Shown: positions 30,735 to 42,250 of the stretch, in pieces
How the letters are laid out: each line of letters opens with the position of its first letter
Numbering within the stretch: the first letter of the stretch is position 1
Origin: Ichthyophis bannanicus
Taxonomy: Eukaryota; Chordata; Amphibia; Gymnophiona; Ichthyophiidae
Length of the DNA stretch: 64,000 nt
Assembly: GCA_033557465.1 (NCBI GenBank)
Contig: CM066036.1
Span: 586,541,574 to 586,605,573, forward strand
Reading direction: 5' to 3'
Notes under the pieces: model-generated
What the model saw: only the letters and a program-made list of their open reading frames with translations
Database searches by the model: none
Told to the model about the DNA's origin: nothing
Made by a program: the position numbers and the translations under genes

Positions 30735-32540
30735 GAGGATAGATACTAGAAATGGGGAAGGGGCAGGGGCAGAGAAGGGGAGAAAGAGGAAGAGGGCTAT
30801 GAAGAGGGTGAGAAACAAAGAAAGGGGACAGGTTTTTGAAGCAATTCAGAGAAGGTGGGAATGGGGAAGTAAAAAGGAGAATGGGAACCTGGATTAGGGA
30901 ATAAGGCATAAGAAAGAGTCTGGAGGTGGAGAGGAGATGAGTGACAGGGAATAACTTTGGTTGGTGAGGGGATGAGAGGCAGAGGTAGATGAAGCTAGGC
31001 ATGGGATGAGTAGAGAGTGGAAACTGGGAACTAGAAAGGGGCTGATCAATGGGAAATGGGGGCTGGCAAAGGAATTAGTGACATAGATGGAAATGGGAGG
31101 ATTAGAGAGGTAAGCATGGGAAGTGGAGGGAGATGGGTTGAAAGTTGGGAGAAGGAAGAATAAAATCTAGCTAAAAATAGATTAAAAAGCAGATCAAAGA
31201 AATAGAGAAGAAAGATGAAACAGGTTCAACCTCAGAGATGTAGGGGAGGAAAAGAAGAAGAAGAAAAGGAAAAGAAAATGAAAATGTAGTTCTTTATTCT
31301 TTACTAAGTGATGGTCTGTGTTTCTTGTGTGGAAGCAAGGTGAAGGATTCTGTTAACATGTGGTTTTGATTAGGAATCTCTAGCAGTCTGACTTGTCCTC
31401 TTTTTTTCAATTGGAGGTTACTGGTCTAGAATATTTACAATGCTGACTTTTCATAGATAGGGTTAGTGCAGTTTGAGTTCATGAACTTGGTGTTGGTATG
31501 GCATGGTAAGCTTCCAGAAGCCCATTTGCAGGGTTTTGTATTGCTTCACATAATGTCTGACAGTGGAACGAAAAAAGAATGTGCCGAGGGAGGGAGGGTG
31601 AGTACCAGGAGGAGAGAGGGAAAGAGAGAGAGGGAGAAAGTTCTCAGATGAGGGAGAAGAGGAAAGGCTAAGTGGTGTGTTGGGAGGGTGAGAAAGATCA
31701 AGTAAATGCCAGGAAAAAGAATGGAGAGAGAGAGAGAAAGAGTATTCTGGGGAGGGGGAAGGGGAAGGTGAGAGATACGAGAGATAATGTATGAGGGGAG
31801 AGGAGGGGAATGGAAAGAGATGGAGAAGAGAAAGGAGGGAGAGAAGGTGGTGGAAGATTTGAAAAGCAAGAGGAGAGGGAGGGCGAGGAAGGGGGAAAGG
31901 AGAGAGATGAAAGGTGAAGAAGGGTGGGGAGGGGAGATGATTGGGAAGGGGCAGAAGTTGAGAAAAGGAAGGAGGGAGAGGGTAGGGTGGGGAAGCAAGG
32001 AAGGGGGTGGAGGAAGAGAAGGGAAAAAGGTGAAGGATGAGGGAATTATGTAAAGATGGGGGAGGAAGAATGTGTGTGGGCAGGTGAGGATCAAGCGGTG
32101 TATGTGACAGCAGAAGAGGAAGAGGACAATGGAAGAAGAGAATAAAGAGAAACACAAGGAAAAAGTGAAAATTGAAAATAATGGAACTATTATAGCAGCA
32201 AAGGATGATAATGGAAAAATCTAAAATAATGTGAATAAAATGGATACAGACGAAAGAAACAAGAAATCAGAGGGGAGAGGAAAATAGAAAAAATAATAAG
32301 TAAAGCCTAGAGAAATGAAAATCAGTCTGAATAAAAGAATAAAAAAGGAAATATAAATAGATATAAAGGGTTGAAAATATTTTATTGTATCATCCTGTTG
32401 CAGCTGCAACTGAACAGGTGGGAAGGCTGAGGTGGATTATCAGCAGGCCTGGGAAGAGGAAGTGGGAGCTGAGAAGAGTGTGTGTGTGTGAAAGAGAGAG
32501 TGCATGTTGAGGGGGCGGGGTGGTGGGGTGGAAAGAAAGT
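30735..32540. repeat. Long purine-rich (GA/GGA) low-complexity tract
   Basis: The plus strand is strongly biased to A and G, most of all at 31560-32170, with many GGAGAGG, GAAGGG and GAGAGAG words. The long pyrimidine-coded readings on the minus strand (Ser/Leu/Pro) follow from this bias and are not genes. A short TG/GA microsatellite lies at 32480-32500. Confidence 0.75.
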
Positions 32541-32639
32541 TAATCAGTGCTCATTGAGGAGAAGACACCCCCACCATTAACCTGAGCTCTCTACCCCTTA
32601 TCCACCCCCCAAACAAAGGAGACAAAATGTGATTCTGTT

Positions 32640-33320
32640 TTTGCCTACATCAACCACCTTGAAGGGAAAGCTGTTCCAAGCATTCATCATCCTTTCAGTG
32701 AAGAAATGTTTGCTGATGTTGTCTGATATCTGTCCTCTTGGAACATCATATTATGACTTTTTGTTCTAGCAGTTCTTTTCCGCTGAGAAAGGTTTGCCTC
32801 TTGTGTTTTATGTATACCTTTTTAAAGCTTGAGCTCCCCTCTCTCTCTTCTCTAAGAAAGAGGGATCCAAGTGCAGCACTGGAGGGTCACAAACTGGTAT
32901 GGTTTTCAGAATTTCCACAATCAGATATAGTTTCATTCCTTTATATGCTACTGAATTGAACACAGTACTCCAAGTGACATCTGAGCAGTGACCTGCACAG
33001 GCCATTAATACCTCTCCTTTCAACCGGTTATGCTCCTGTCTATGCAACCTAGCACCCTTCTCAGCTTTGGCCACTGTCTTGTCATGTTATTTCACAACCT
33101 CAAAGTTTTGAGACACTATCACCCTGAGGTCTCTCTCCTCGTCCATACACAACATCTTCGCACCATCTATCACATGCTGCTCTTTTAGATTTTAGCATTT
33201 CAAGTACATCACTTCACACGTCATCACATTAAATCTTAACTGCCAAGCATTAGACCGTTCATCTAATTTTTGTAGATCATTTCTCATCTTGCCAAGTCCC
33301 TCCAGGGTGTCCAGTCTGTT
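32640..33320 (-). mobile_element. Old CR1-like LINE 3' relic
   Basis: The minus strand corresponds, with heavy decay, to the end of CR1 ORF2 and its flank. Segments parallel to 60050-60780 can be followed by order and wording, including the region equivalent to 'CKVMHLGKNN' and the final 'KYFF...VI..WN' block. It is a different, older subfamily than 59788-62590. No open frame remains. Confidence 0.6.
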
Positions 33321-33719
33321 GCAAAAAATATAACAAAGAAATTTTTTAATAAGCTATATATTTGACCTTCTCAGCCAGAAATCCCTGCTAGGAAACTGTT
33401 AACTACCAGAGCTCAGCCCTCCTACTGCACGTACAGGCCAAAGCTTTTCCTTTAAGCAACTATTTCAAAAGGCTAAAAATTGAACAGTTTTTGTATTGCA
33501 ACAGATTTATGAAAGGCCAAAGAGCTAACTATTTTCTATATATCATCAATCTCTATAAAACAACAGAAACCTACACAGACAGACTGTTAAGCAATTTCAA
33601 AGGAACAAGATTAATCAAAGACAGCAAATAAGGCAATTTTTGAACAATTTATTCAGAGAGACAGAAAAGGTACAAGCAGCAAGAAGCTATTCAAAAAGAA
33701 AAAGAAAAACGTAGACAGC
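33321..33719. other. AT-rich stretch, no gene
   Basis: No protein or RNA family recognised. Possibly an uncharacterised repeat between the CR1 relic and the repeat at 33720. Confidence 0.3.
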
Positions 33720-33900
33720 GTGGTCCACTCAGTGTGTCTCTGTCCTAGAGACCGAGATGGAATAAGTCCCCCATCCAGTCTGCTGGCTCTGGATGTACTG
33801 GGCCGACTTCAGATTCGGCCGTGTATTTCTGGGGCTGCGGACCGCCCACTGCCTGCCCTAACTCTGCCTCCGCACCACCCCCTCCTTCCCCCGTCTAAGC
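33720..33900 (-). repeat. Dispersed GC-rich repeat, copy 1
   Basis: Its reverse complement aligns with 35985-36155. Shared words on that strand include 'ggatgggggac' followed by 'tattcca', and 'ctga(a/g)gtcgg'. There is no recognised coding sequence and the superfamily is unknown. Confidence 0.5.
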
Positions 33901-34039
33901 CTCCCCGTACAACCTCCTACGGGGCAGAGGGGAAGAATAGAGAGGATTCGTGAGACAGAATAGACTCCATAGTAAATACCCATATGTTAACTGTAAGGCT
34001 CATACCCATCCCTTCCCTGCCCATTCCAGGTCCCCTTAC

Positions 34040-34560
34040 ATATTACGTGATTAACCTGGAAATTGCCGCAGACTCTAAAGTGCACTATGTAGTTAGCGTG
34101 GGTTTTGACACACACTAACTGCACCCTGTGGCCGGCAGTAACAACACGCGACCAGTACAGTTAATGTGGGCTGATTTCCACATTAACTGAGAATCGTGTG
34201 CTGGAAGTCAAAATGGGTGGGTTTAGGAGCAGAGAATGGGGGCCATCAGTTCATAGGTATATACAGTGCGCTAACGGTGCATCTTGCATTTAGAGTGGGT
34301 ACAGTTATCTCCACTCAATAGAAGATGCTATCTGCACTCACGGTAATTGCACCCCATGTTACCTATTGGTGAAAATGCTCTCCATGTCCTTGACAGGTAG
34401 CATGGAGGCTTTTCACTTAACGCACTGTGCTTTTGCAGGTTTATTGGCGCATTAGCTGCTAAACCATAGCCTACTTTGGTAAAAGGGCAGTTCACATGTG
34501 TTAATTGCTGCATTTAGTAACTAACACGGTTTAGTAAATAGGGCCAATATGTGGAAAGTA
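34040..34560. repeat. Possible MITE-like repeat
   Basis: The right edge 'acggtttagtaaatagggcc' is the inverted form of the 'gggcatgtttactaaag' edge at 13066 and 50337. Inside are several short 'cacattaactg'/'gcgcattagc' words. The left end is not clear. Confidence 0.4.
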
Positions 34561-34597
34561 TTTTCCAAATTTCCACTTTCCATATTTTAAGCATACA

Positions 34598-34995
34598 GGG
34601 CCCGATATTCAAAAAAGCTGAACTTCCAAATTTAGGCTCCTATGTGCCCTATTTTCAGTAACGTTTAGGATCCTACATTTTCAGCTGAAAATTCATGCTA
34701 ATTTAGGCGCTTAACATTTATGCTCCTAAGTTTAGGTCTGCCATTCATTTGCTTAGATGTATGAGCTTAATTTAGATGCCAAGGGCTAAAAATCAGTGCT
34801 AAGCTTCTAACCTTTTTTTCTCCATCCTAAATCTGTCCCTATTGCCACCCACTTTCAATGTTCCTAAATTCAGAGGTTTAATGAGATTTTAAGAAACATT
34901 TTAGGCACTCAGCTCTAGTAAATGTTCAAAGAGGCCAATTTAGGAGCATAATTCTCAAAGTTAAGAGCATAAATACTTTGAATATTGGGTCTACA
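34598..34995. repeat. Non-autonomous repeat with inverted 'GATATTCAAA' ends
   Basis: The ends 'gggcccgatattcaaa' (about 34600-34615) and 'tttgaatattgggtct' (about 34977-34992) are imperfect inverted copies about 15 bp long. The interior repeats 'tttaggc(t/g)c' words. A similar right edge, 'tttgaatatcgggccc', occurs at 52845-52860. No coding sequence. Confidence 0.55.
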
Positions 34996-35269
34996 GTGTA
35001 ATTCTTCATATTTAAAATTCTTTGGGATCCACGTTGCTTTTATTTAGATATAATAATGCTTTTTATGTAATGATGAAACCATTTTGATTTTTGTTAGAAG
35101 GAAAACGTGTAGCATTGTTCCTTTCTTCATGTGGTAAATGTTTTTCAAAGTAACAACAATGCGAGAAATTCTACTGTCTGAGAGGGGCATATTAAAGTAG
35201 CTGGAACGAATATATAAATGATGCTTTAACACATACTGTATGGCTTAAGGGATATAAACATTGCCTTTT

Positions 35270-35730
35270 ATGTTGATTTGGGTTTACTGCGAATGATTTC
35301 TTAAAACCTTTCTGCTGAATCGTCTAGAGATAAATTATTTTAAGTTGTGGTACAGAACATAATTGCTTTATGTATTTTCTTTTTTACTTATAGTACTGTA
35401 GCTGGGTTAATTGTCTTAAGGGTTTTGTGTTAAAACCTTGATTGGTCTGATTTTAAGCATTAATGTAATAAAAAATAGTGTTTGATATACCTTTTGGTGA
35501 TAATTAGGCTGTAATGATTGATGAACATTATATGTCCTGGTTGTTAATGACCATCTGAAGGAATTGGGTTATGCTACCAAGGCAATCAATAATAATTAGG
35601 AAATTCCATCAGTCTTGGTACTGCAAACAGTCTGAAATTAATACAGAAGCTCTTGTATTAATGTATTAGTGATTGTTGTGGCCTGTAATTCACAACTTTA
35701 GCTACTAGTCAATACCTCTTCCTGCCTGTG
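35270..35730. other. AT-rich unique stretch, possible conserved non-coding DNA
   Basis: No repeat or coding signal recognised. It is dense in homeodomain-like words (TAATTAG, TGATTGATGA, CAATAATAATTAGG), and the text lacks the usual decay patterns of old transposons. This suggests, but does not show, a conserved enhancer-like element. Confidence 0.35.
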
Positions 35731-35879
35731 AGTTGGACGGTGTAAGAATGATTGAGAACTGGCCTTAGGCAAGGTCTAGGAAATGAAACTCTGTTGTGGC
35801 TTTTAAGACATGACCAAATACCAGCAACTAGTTCATAATCTTTGGATACCCCTATGTGATTATAGCCTATAGGGGTCAT

Positions 35880-36360
35880 TCAGTACAGCAAATAGCGGGT
35901 ATGGACGTCTGGAGTGGATGCCCATCCCTGCTATTCGCTCCCCTGCCACCCCGGCTACTACCTCCCCATATGAACAGCTCGTTTGTACAGGGAGGCTTAG
36001 ATGGCCCCGGAAGGGGGCATTACTGAGGCAGAGTGAGGGGGGGGGGCATAGGCGGGTTGCAACCCCAGATGTACAGGGCTGATTCTGAGGTCGGTCCCAT
36101 ATGTCCGGGGCCGTGGACATGGATGGGGGACCTATTCCACCACAGAGGTGGAATAAGTCTTCCTGGATGTCGAGGGATCATGCACACCACAAAGATAGGG
36201 AGTGCAGGAGGATCCCCACAGCTGGACCCTGGCCAAGGGAGACTGGATCGAGGGTCCGGCTGCGGGGAAAGAAAAATACCTGCGGCGGCTGGCATTTTCG
36301 GCTTCTTAATGGAGCTGCGGTGCCATGGCGATGGGATGCTAAGGCACTTTGATTCCATTC
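35880..36360 (+). repeat. Dispersed GC-rich repeat, copy 2
   Basis: The part at 35985-36155 is homologous to the reverse complement of 33720-33900. Open frames over this GC-rich stretch on both strands have no recognisable domains and are taken as non-coding. Flanks to about 36360 may belong to the same element. Confidence 0.45.
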
Positions 36361-37099
36361 AAGAGCCTGACTGAGGTAGCCGTGGATCTGATGTGCGTGC
36401 AGGCTGACCAGAATCGGGGCCTGGCCTGCACGTTTGGGCCGTAGACCCGGTTCTGATCCCGTGGGCACGTCTAGCTCCCGTGAGATCATAATTGGGTCTA
36501 TCTTTGGGCATTCCGCTTCTGGTCGGCCGCACAAGGGGCTGGACAGCCATGTCAGAATGGACCTCCACATGTAATTTAGCTGCAGTTGAAGACTTGACAA
36601 TTGGCACTACAACTCACAAGTTTCAAACTTGTACTAATATAGTTGTAAAGATTATAAAATGTTCCTACTTTTCTACCTGGCAGGAATGTACTATAAAAGT
36701 TGATGAACCATGGCTAGTGCCTCCCCCCATTCCTTTCTGACTATGAAGAGATTGCATGGGACTGCAGCTAACCATTGAGAGAAAGAGAAGATGGTAGCAT
36801 GATCAACCCTACTTATGGCTAGTAGATTCTTACTGCTCATTGCTGGGTTTAGAATGTAGTTGGCTGTGGATTTTATGTTTGTTTACTTACTTCTCTAAAC
36901 CTATACTTGACTTTTGTGTGCCTTTTATCACAGGCAAGTTTACTGAGGGATTACTATCTTGTAGTATCCCATGGTACATTTGTTTTGCGTTGCTAAGTCC
37001 AGGATCATTGTGCATACTTGGCCTCAGGAAGGCACAAATAATGGGCTCTATCTTGGGCCCACTATCTTTTTAAAGGAACCAGTAAATAGCTAAAGATAA
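36361..37099. other. Stretch without recognised gene
   Basis: Mixed-composition DNA. Nothing was recognised on either strand. Confidence 0.3.
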
Positions 37100-37700
37100 C
37101 CCCTCATCTCCAATCTGTTTTTAAATGAAAACATCCTACTCCGGAGCCCCTTTTTAAATGTGCTAAACCCTAGATCCCCCCACCCCAATCCCTTTTTAAA
37201 AATGTGTCAACCCTCCACCCTCGTTCCTATTTTTAAAAAAGGTCAAATTGCCTGATCCACCATGCCCTTCCACACTGCCATCCCTTTGGCACATATGGTA
37301 TCCTTGTGGCCTAGTTGGGGACAAATGTGACCATCTGCCTCTGTCACACCTGACTGGGTGGCTTCCCCTTTTGGCAACCATGAGATTACCACTAGGGGTC
37401 AGGCAGCACCATTTTGGAAGAGGTTACTGCTGGGCAGAAGTGACCGGGGATCGATTCTACCTTCAACTAGATCCCAGAGATAACTGGTATGTGCCAGAAA
37501 TGGCGGGGATGGCAAGCCTGACCATTTTTGAAAAGGATCAGGGTGAAGAGGTTCTGGGGGGGTATTGCTTATTTTGAAAAAGGGATTGGGGTTGGGGAAA
37601 TCCATGGGGGACTGCACATTTCAAAATAGAAATCAGGACGGAGGGTGGATACAAGGGGCTGTTTTAAAAAGGGATCAGGGGTGGGGGGGGGGGTCTGTTT
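37100..37700. repeat. Foldback repeat family F, copy 1
   Basis: The arms at about 37160-37240 and 37570-37650 are imperfect inverted copies ('caatccctttttaaaaa' against 'gaaaaagggattgggg', 'ccctccaccctcg' against 'ggagggtgg'). The core near 37378-37418 contains 'ccatgagattaccactaggggtc', which is the inverse of cores at about 40843-40865 and 50930-50953. Non-coding. Confidence 0.55.
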
Positions 37701-37889
37701 TTCAGCATTTACCAGCCCCTTTAAGCTGCTCCCTGGGAGTATCTGTTCAGTGTTTCTGGGGGGATGTTAACAACATCTTTGCAGTAACACACTTTGCAAA
37801 GTTTAACACAAGCCGCGTTATTACTTTTGCATAATAATGAGCTGCATCTCATGCATTTGCATGGTTCACAGGTCACTATTTAATATGGA

Positions 37890-38340
37890 ATATCCAGTTT
37901 ATTTGGCAGATTTAATTGATTCCTTATGTGCCGGGCAGGGTCCCTCAGTTCCAGGACATAAATCTTTTGACCCTTCCCTGTGTGCCAGAGGCACGGTTAG
38001 AGAATAGGCTGCATGGGGAATTTTATTTCTTGGTTCCCTGTTTGTGGACTTCCCTCCCGCCTTATCTGCATGCAGAAAATTCTTCAAGATTTAAAGTAGG
38101 GCTGAAGACACATTTCTTTTCCCTGGCATTTGGGGACTGAGTGGTCGGGATGATCTGCAGTACAGTTGTAATCCATGCTACACTTAAATGTTTGTTTACT
38201 GTTATATCATTGTTTTTATAGGACAAGTTTACCTTTTGTGTGATTTTATGTACTATGTATGTAGTTTTCTGCTTTATGACTCTGTAAACCACCTTGCTGT
38301 ACTGCTAAAAGGTGGGTATATAAAGCCCTCAATAAACAAT
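37890..38340 (+). mobile_element. L2-group LINE 3' end
   Basis: The reading 'LWTSLPPYLHAENSSRFKVG', continuing 'LKTHFFSLAF', matches the typical last residues of L2/CR1-group ORF2 proteins (W-x-S-L-P ... F-K-x-x-L-K-T-H). The 3' UTR ends 'gtaaaccaccttgctgtactgctaaaaggtgggtatataaa' in two blocks. Only the 3' part is present. Confidence 0.65.
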
Positions 38341-38354
38341 TATGCATGTTATTG

Positions 38355-38505
38355 TCATAACACAGTCTAGTAAACAGAACCCTAAATTTGCACCTGAGGC
38401 AGTAGAGGATGAAATTACTTCCCCAAGGTCACAAGGAGCATTGGTGGGATTTGAACGCTGGCTTCCCTGGTTCTCAGCTGTTGTTTTAACCACTATACTT
38501 CTCTT
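38355..38505 (-). mobile_element. tRNA-derived SINE, minus orientation
   Basis: The reverse complement has an A-box-like 'tagtggttaaaacaac', a B box 'GTTCAAATCCC' (around 38446-38456) and the family body 'ttgtgaccttgggg'. It is of the same general type as 14113-14402. Confidence 0.6.
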
Positions 38506-38599
38506 CAACGGCTTCTTCTTTTTTTTCTCCCTTTTTACAGACAACAAATACAGCTGTCTGTATTTTCCTGAAGAGAAGCTTTAAATAAATAAATATATT

Positions 38600-39690
38600 T
38601 TTGAATTGTAAAATAACAAATATAGAAAGCTGTCTCGTGTTTACCAATCAGTACCCTTCTAGCCTTGAAATATTTAGTTAATGAAATGCTAAATCCTCAG
38701 TCACTTGGAGCTTGGATGTCCTGCATCAAAGCAAAGAGATAACCTTTTATTAGATTAACAATACATTTCTTGACTGGCTTTTGGCAGCTAATAACTCCCT
38801 TTATGAGGTCAAAACAAAATGTGTTAATTCCTAGAAACGAGTCAAGGAATAGATTAAGAGAGGAAAGGCTGGTGCCTGTTTTTGCGGGGAGGAAGAGCTT
38901 GTGGGGCAATATTGATGGAGCAGAGCTTGATGGTTAAAAAAGCCAGCAGTAAGGATGTGCCAATCCTGCCTCTCTCCTCTGCAACTAGAGCCTGTGCCAG
39001 GAACAATTTAAGTCGCCTCAAATGTGACACACTGCTGTAGACCCGCTGTTGCATGAATGCACCATGATGAGCCCCTTAGAAGCTCCTAGAGGATAACTAG
39101 AAGACTTCGCCTCCAAATTTTTCCATCTTAATGACGAAGAGGAAGATCAAAAGCAAAGCTTTGCTTGGGGCCTATGGATAGCTATATGTATGCCATCTTC
39201 CTTTTTTCACCCGCTGTTCAGGGGACTACTGAGAAACCAGTCTGAACAATAGATACAGTTACAATTTTATTTAACTTGATATACTATAGCAAGGCAACTA
39301 GGCAGTTAAAGTAAAAGACAATGATACAAAACAAAACTGAAACACAGGAAATGAACAGAGGTAGACAAGAGGCCAACGGATGATGACAAAGGGGAAGGAG
39401 GGCCTAGGTTACAATGCAGTAGCGATCATATTAAGCTCTGATGGAAGAAGCTATCCAGGAACCCCTAATGTGATAAGAGTTTTGAGTTGGTGGCATCAAG
39501 CTTGCTGCTTAGTGAAGAACAAGCTCTTGGGAATATGGATGTATTATCAAGCCCAGAGATAAGCACAGTCTTACAAGCCAGTCTGGATAAAAAAGAACGA
39601 GTAAATTCTTAAGGAAGGAGTCATTACCCTTAGTTTCTAGTACTATAGCAATTACACAAGCCACGAGTCACTGCGGTTGCCCTTCCGTTG
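38600..39690. other. Stretch without recognised gene
   Basis: 38640-38950 is AT-rich unique-looking DNA, possibly conserved non-coding. No protein or RNA family was recognised in the rest. Confidence 0.3.
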
Positions 39691-39699
39691 ATTGTTTTT

Positions 39700-40200
39700 C
39701 TGCTGACTGGAGAAGTATCTTTGATGGATACCTGAGCAATTGTTTCTAGAACAGAGACAATACTACATGGCTCTATTTTCTCAAGAGACTGTGTCTAAGC
39801 TTGAGGACCAGGTGAGAACACCGGAGGGGTCAGTATATTGCCACTCTTCAATCAACTAGTGTATCTCATATTAAGAATTCCTCATTGATTCATAATAAGT
39901 TGGAGCTCAGAGCATTTGGCAAGAGCTTGGAATTTGTGATTCTTAGAACTGACTGCTTTTTTAGAGATCTTTTGTGAGAAGGTCTCCTCTCAGTCTTTGT
40001 GTCTTTGGTCTCAGAGCATAACAAGAATTTGCATTTTCGAAGTTACTATAAGAGTAAGGATGTTCTGTTTTGGGACCAGGGAGTCAGCATGTTTTCTGAT
40101 GTTTGGACCACTCACTGTAGAAGGAAGGCTTTTATCCAACTCCATGGCCAGGTTATTGCAGTGGGGGCTGCCTTTTTCCTAATTCCAATGCCTGGATAGC
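39700..40200 (+). pseudogene. L1/Tx1-like LINE ORF1 fragment
   Basis: In broken frames the plus strand reads a coiled-coil end and RRM-like region ('HNKLELRAFGKSLEFVILRT') followed by 'VSMFSDVWTTHCRRKAFIQL' and 'VIAVGAAFFLIPMPG'. These correspond to the C-terminal part of vertebrate L1/Tx1 ORF1 proteins ('FPDVSxxTQxRRK...LGATFFLRYPCK'-type). Several stops are present. No ORF2 follows. Confidence 0.6.
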
Positions 40201-40559
40201 CATCAAGGAGTCAAGTTTGCAATTCTGAACTCCTTAAAGTTAGAAAACTTGTAGAGAGATGAGGAAAGCGTTAAATGAATGCTGCCTTAATTTTATTGGC
40301 CCAGGCAGAAGAAGGGTTCTAATTTAAGACTTTTTAGGCACTAGGTTAAATATTTTTTTCTTTTTGTATATTCTTTCTTAGGAACAGCTGGTGCTTTCCT
40401 TTTTGATGTGGATGAGGTACCTGGTCTTATTTTATTATGTTGATTATCTTAGATTTTGGTTTATAGCTAAGTCCTCCTATTTTCTTATTTCTGCTGCCTT
40501 ATAAAATGAAATGCAAATTCTAATAAAACAAATTGTAAAGTGCACTTTCAGTGTGACAG
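40201..40559. other. AT-rich stretch after the L1 ORF1 fragment
   Basis: Possibly the inter-ORF part of the same LINE. No coding similarity recognised. Confidence 0.3.
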
Positions 40560-41080
40560 AAGGGTGCATTTTCTCCCACACATTCTTTTGACATCCTCCC
40601 AAGGAACACTGCATTCCCAGTAGCTATTGAGCTGGAAAGGGTCCCCTCTGTCCGATGGGTGACATAGAAATTTAAAGCCCACCCCTTAATGCACTTAATC
40701 TAAGGGTCAGCCCTGGCCGTTGCACCTCCCTTTCTCCCCAGGACTTTGACTCAAACCAACATATCCAAGGAGGAAATGAGGGCAAGAGTGATTCCCTTTC
40801 ACTCCTGTCCCAGTGGCTGCCTCTTCAAAAATGGCGCTGTTCAACCCTCGAGTGGTAGTCTCATGGTATTATCACTAGGCTCAGACTGCTAAATAAGGAG
40901 TCAAAGTACCACTAGAGGGCAAGTAGTGTTATTTTTTTAGAAGACAGCCACGGGGGCAGGAGCAGGTGGGAACTGCCCCTCTCCCATTACCCCTCAAACC
41001 TGTTGAGGTGAGTTGGGGACCTAGGAGAAAGAGGGAGGGAGGAGGGCCAGGGATGACACTCACATTAATTGCATTAAGGG
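40560..41080. repeat. Foldback repeat family F, copy 2
   Basis: The core 'tggtagtctcatggtatta' and 'caaaaatggcgctg' are shared with 50900-50955 and, inverted, with 37378-37418. A second, inverted 'ccactagaggg' half is present at 40910-40920. Non-coding. Confidence 0.55.
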
Positions 41081-42128
41081 GCTTGTTTTACACTTCTGTA
41101 GCCAGTGTTGGGCTGTATTGGGGGATACTCTTCTGGCCTACTTGCCCAGAGCTCTGTATCTGCAGGGAAATATGTCACATTGAACATGCATTTGTAACTT
41201 TTTTTTACTTTCCAATGCCACAGTGGGGCTCCTATTTCAGTGCCAGTAGGGCTTAAGGTTGCCAGCTTTTTCATGGACCTTGACTTGGGTATCCATCAGT
41301 GAACCAGAGGGGTCTTTGAGTCTGAAGATGTGAGTGAGGTCAGGGGATATATTATGTTATGAATTCAACATTGTATTGTAATGATTAAAAAACATTTTCT
41401 GAATTCCTTTGAGATTATATTCTTTTGAGATTATATTAGTAATTAGTCTGTTGGATTTTCATTGGTTTTGGGATTAATTGTTAGTATTAATTAACTAAGA
41501 CAGCTTTTCACAAAACATATTAGAAAATCACACAAAATCAGCTTATCTTTGGGGGAGGGGGGAATGGAATGGGAAGTGAGACCATTCTAGTGATGGACTT
41601 GACCTGCTTGGCTCGCCTGGGGTGACACTATAACAGTTAAGGTGCAAGGCAGAAGCACGTATTTTCAGGATTTATTGCAGTTTGCTGCTGGCAGCTTCGA
41701 TGAGATCACCTCTCCACTCCAGTCGATGCTTCTCTGTTGTCCTCAGGAGGGACTATATTTGAATTAAGTGGGAGACAATCAGGTTGGGAGTCTCTCGGCT
41801 CTTGGAAGTTGGGACAAAAGAAAGCTGGATAGACACAGTGTGTGTCAGTAGCATACAGGGACAATGTCAACAGCTCCGGAGCTGAGTGGAATGGGTGATG
41901 CCTGTGGGCCATGTAAGCTGGGGTCAGGACATTCTGCAGCCTCAGGAACTGCAATGGCATGCACACATGGTGGCAGTCATCACAGCATTGGGGCTAGGCC
42001 TGGATCCAGTGGAATTTGGGAGACATAGCTGCTGGGAACTGGCTGGGGAGGGAGCAGTGACAGTGAGAGGGAGGGACTGCAAAGTGGCAACAATGTGTAT
42101 AGCAGGTGAGCTTGAGGATAGCTTGCTT
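41081..42128. other. Stretch without recognised gene
   Basis: 41350-41550 is very AT-rich with TAATTA words. 41630-42120 is GC-balanced with unconvincing open frames on both strands. No family recognised. Confidence 0.3.
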
Positions 42129-42250
42129 GAACATAAGAACATAAGATATGCCATACTGGGTCAGACCAAGGTCCATCAAGCCCAGTATCCTGTTTCCAAC
42201 AGTGGCCAATCTAGATCACAAGTACCTAGCAGTTTCCCCTTGGGCTTTGT
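42129..42250 (-). mobile_element. CR1 3' terminal fragment
   Basis: It matches the 3' end of the CR1 at 59788-59910 ('gccatactgggtcagacc', 'ccatcaagcccagtatcc'), including the repeated 'cataagaa' terminal octamers. It is a short, strongly 5'-truncated copy. Confidence 0.8.

Noticed and set aside
31463..32157. Two long Ser/Leu/Pro-rich open frames of over 200 codons on the minus strand
   Set aside because: Produced by the polypurine bias, which lacks stop codons in the complementary frames. No domain or complexity is present.
35860..36607. Overlapping open frames on both strands in a GC-rich stretch
   Set aside because: Part of the stretch is a dispersed repeat shared with 33720-33900. No frame has recognisable protein sequence.
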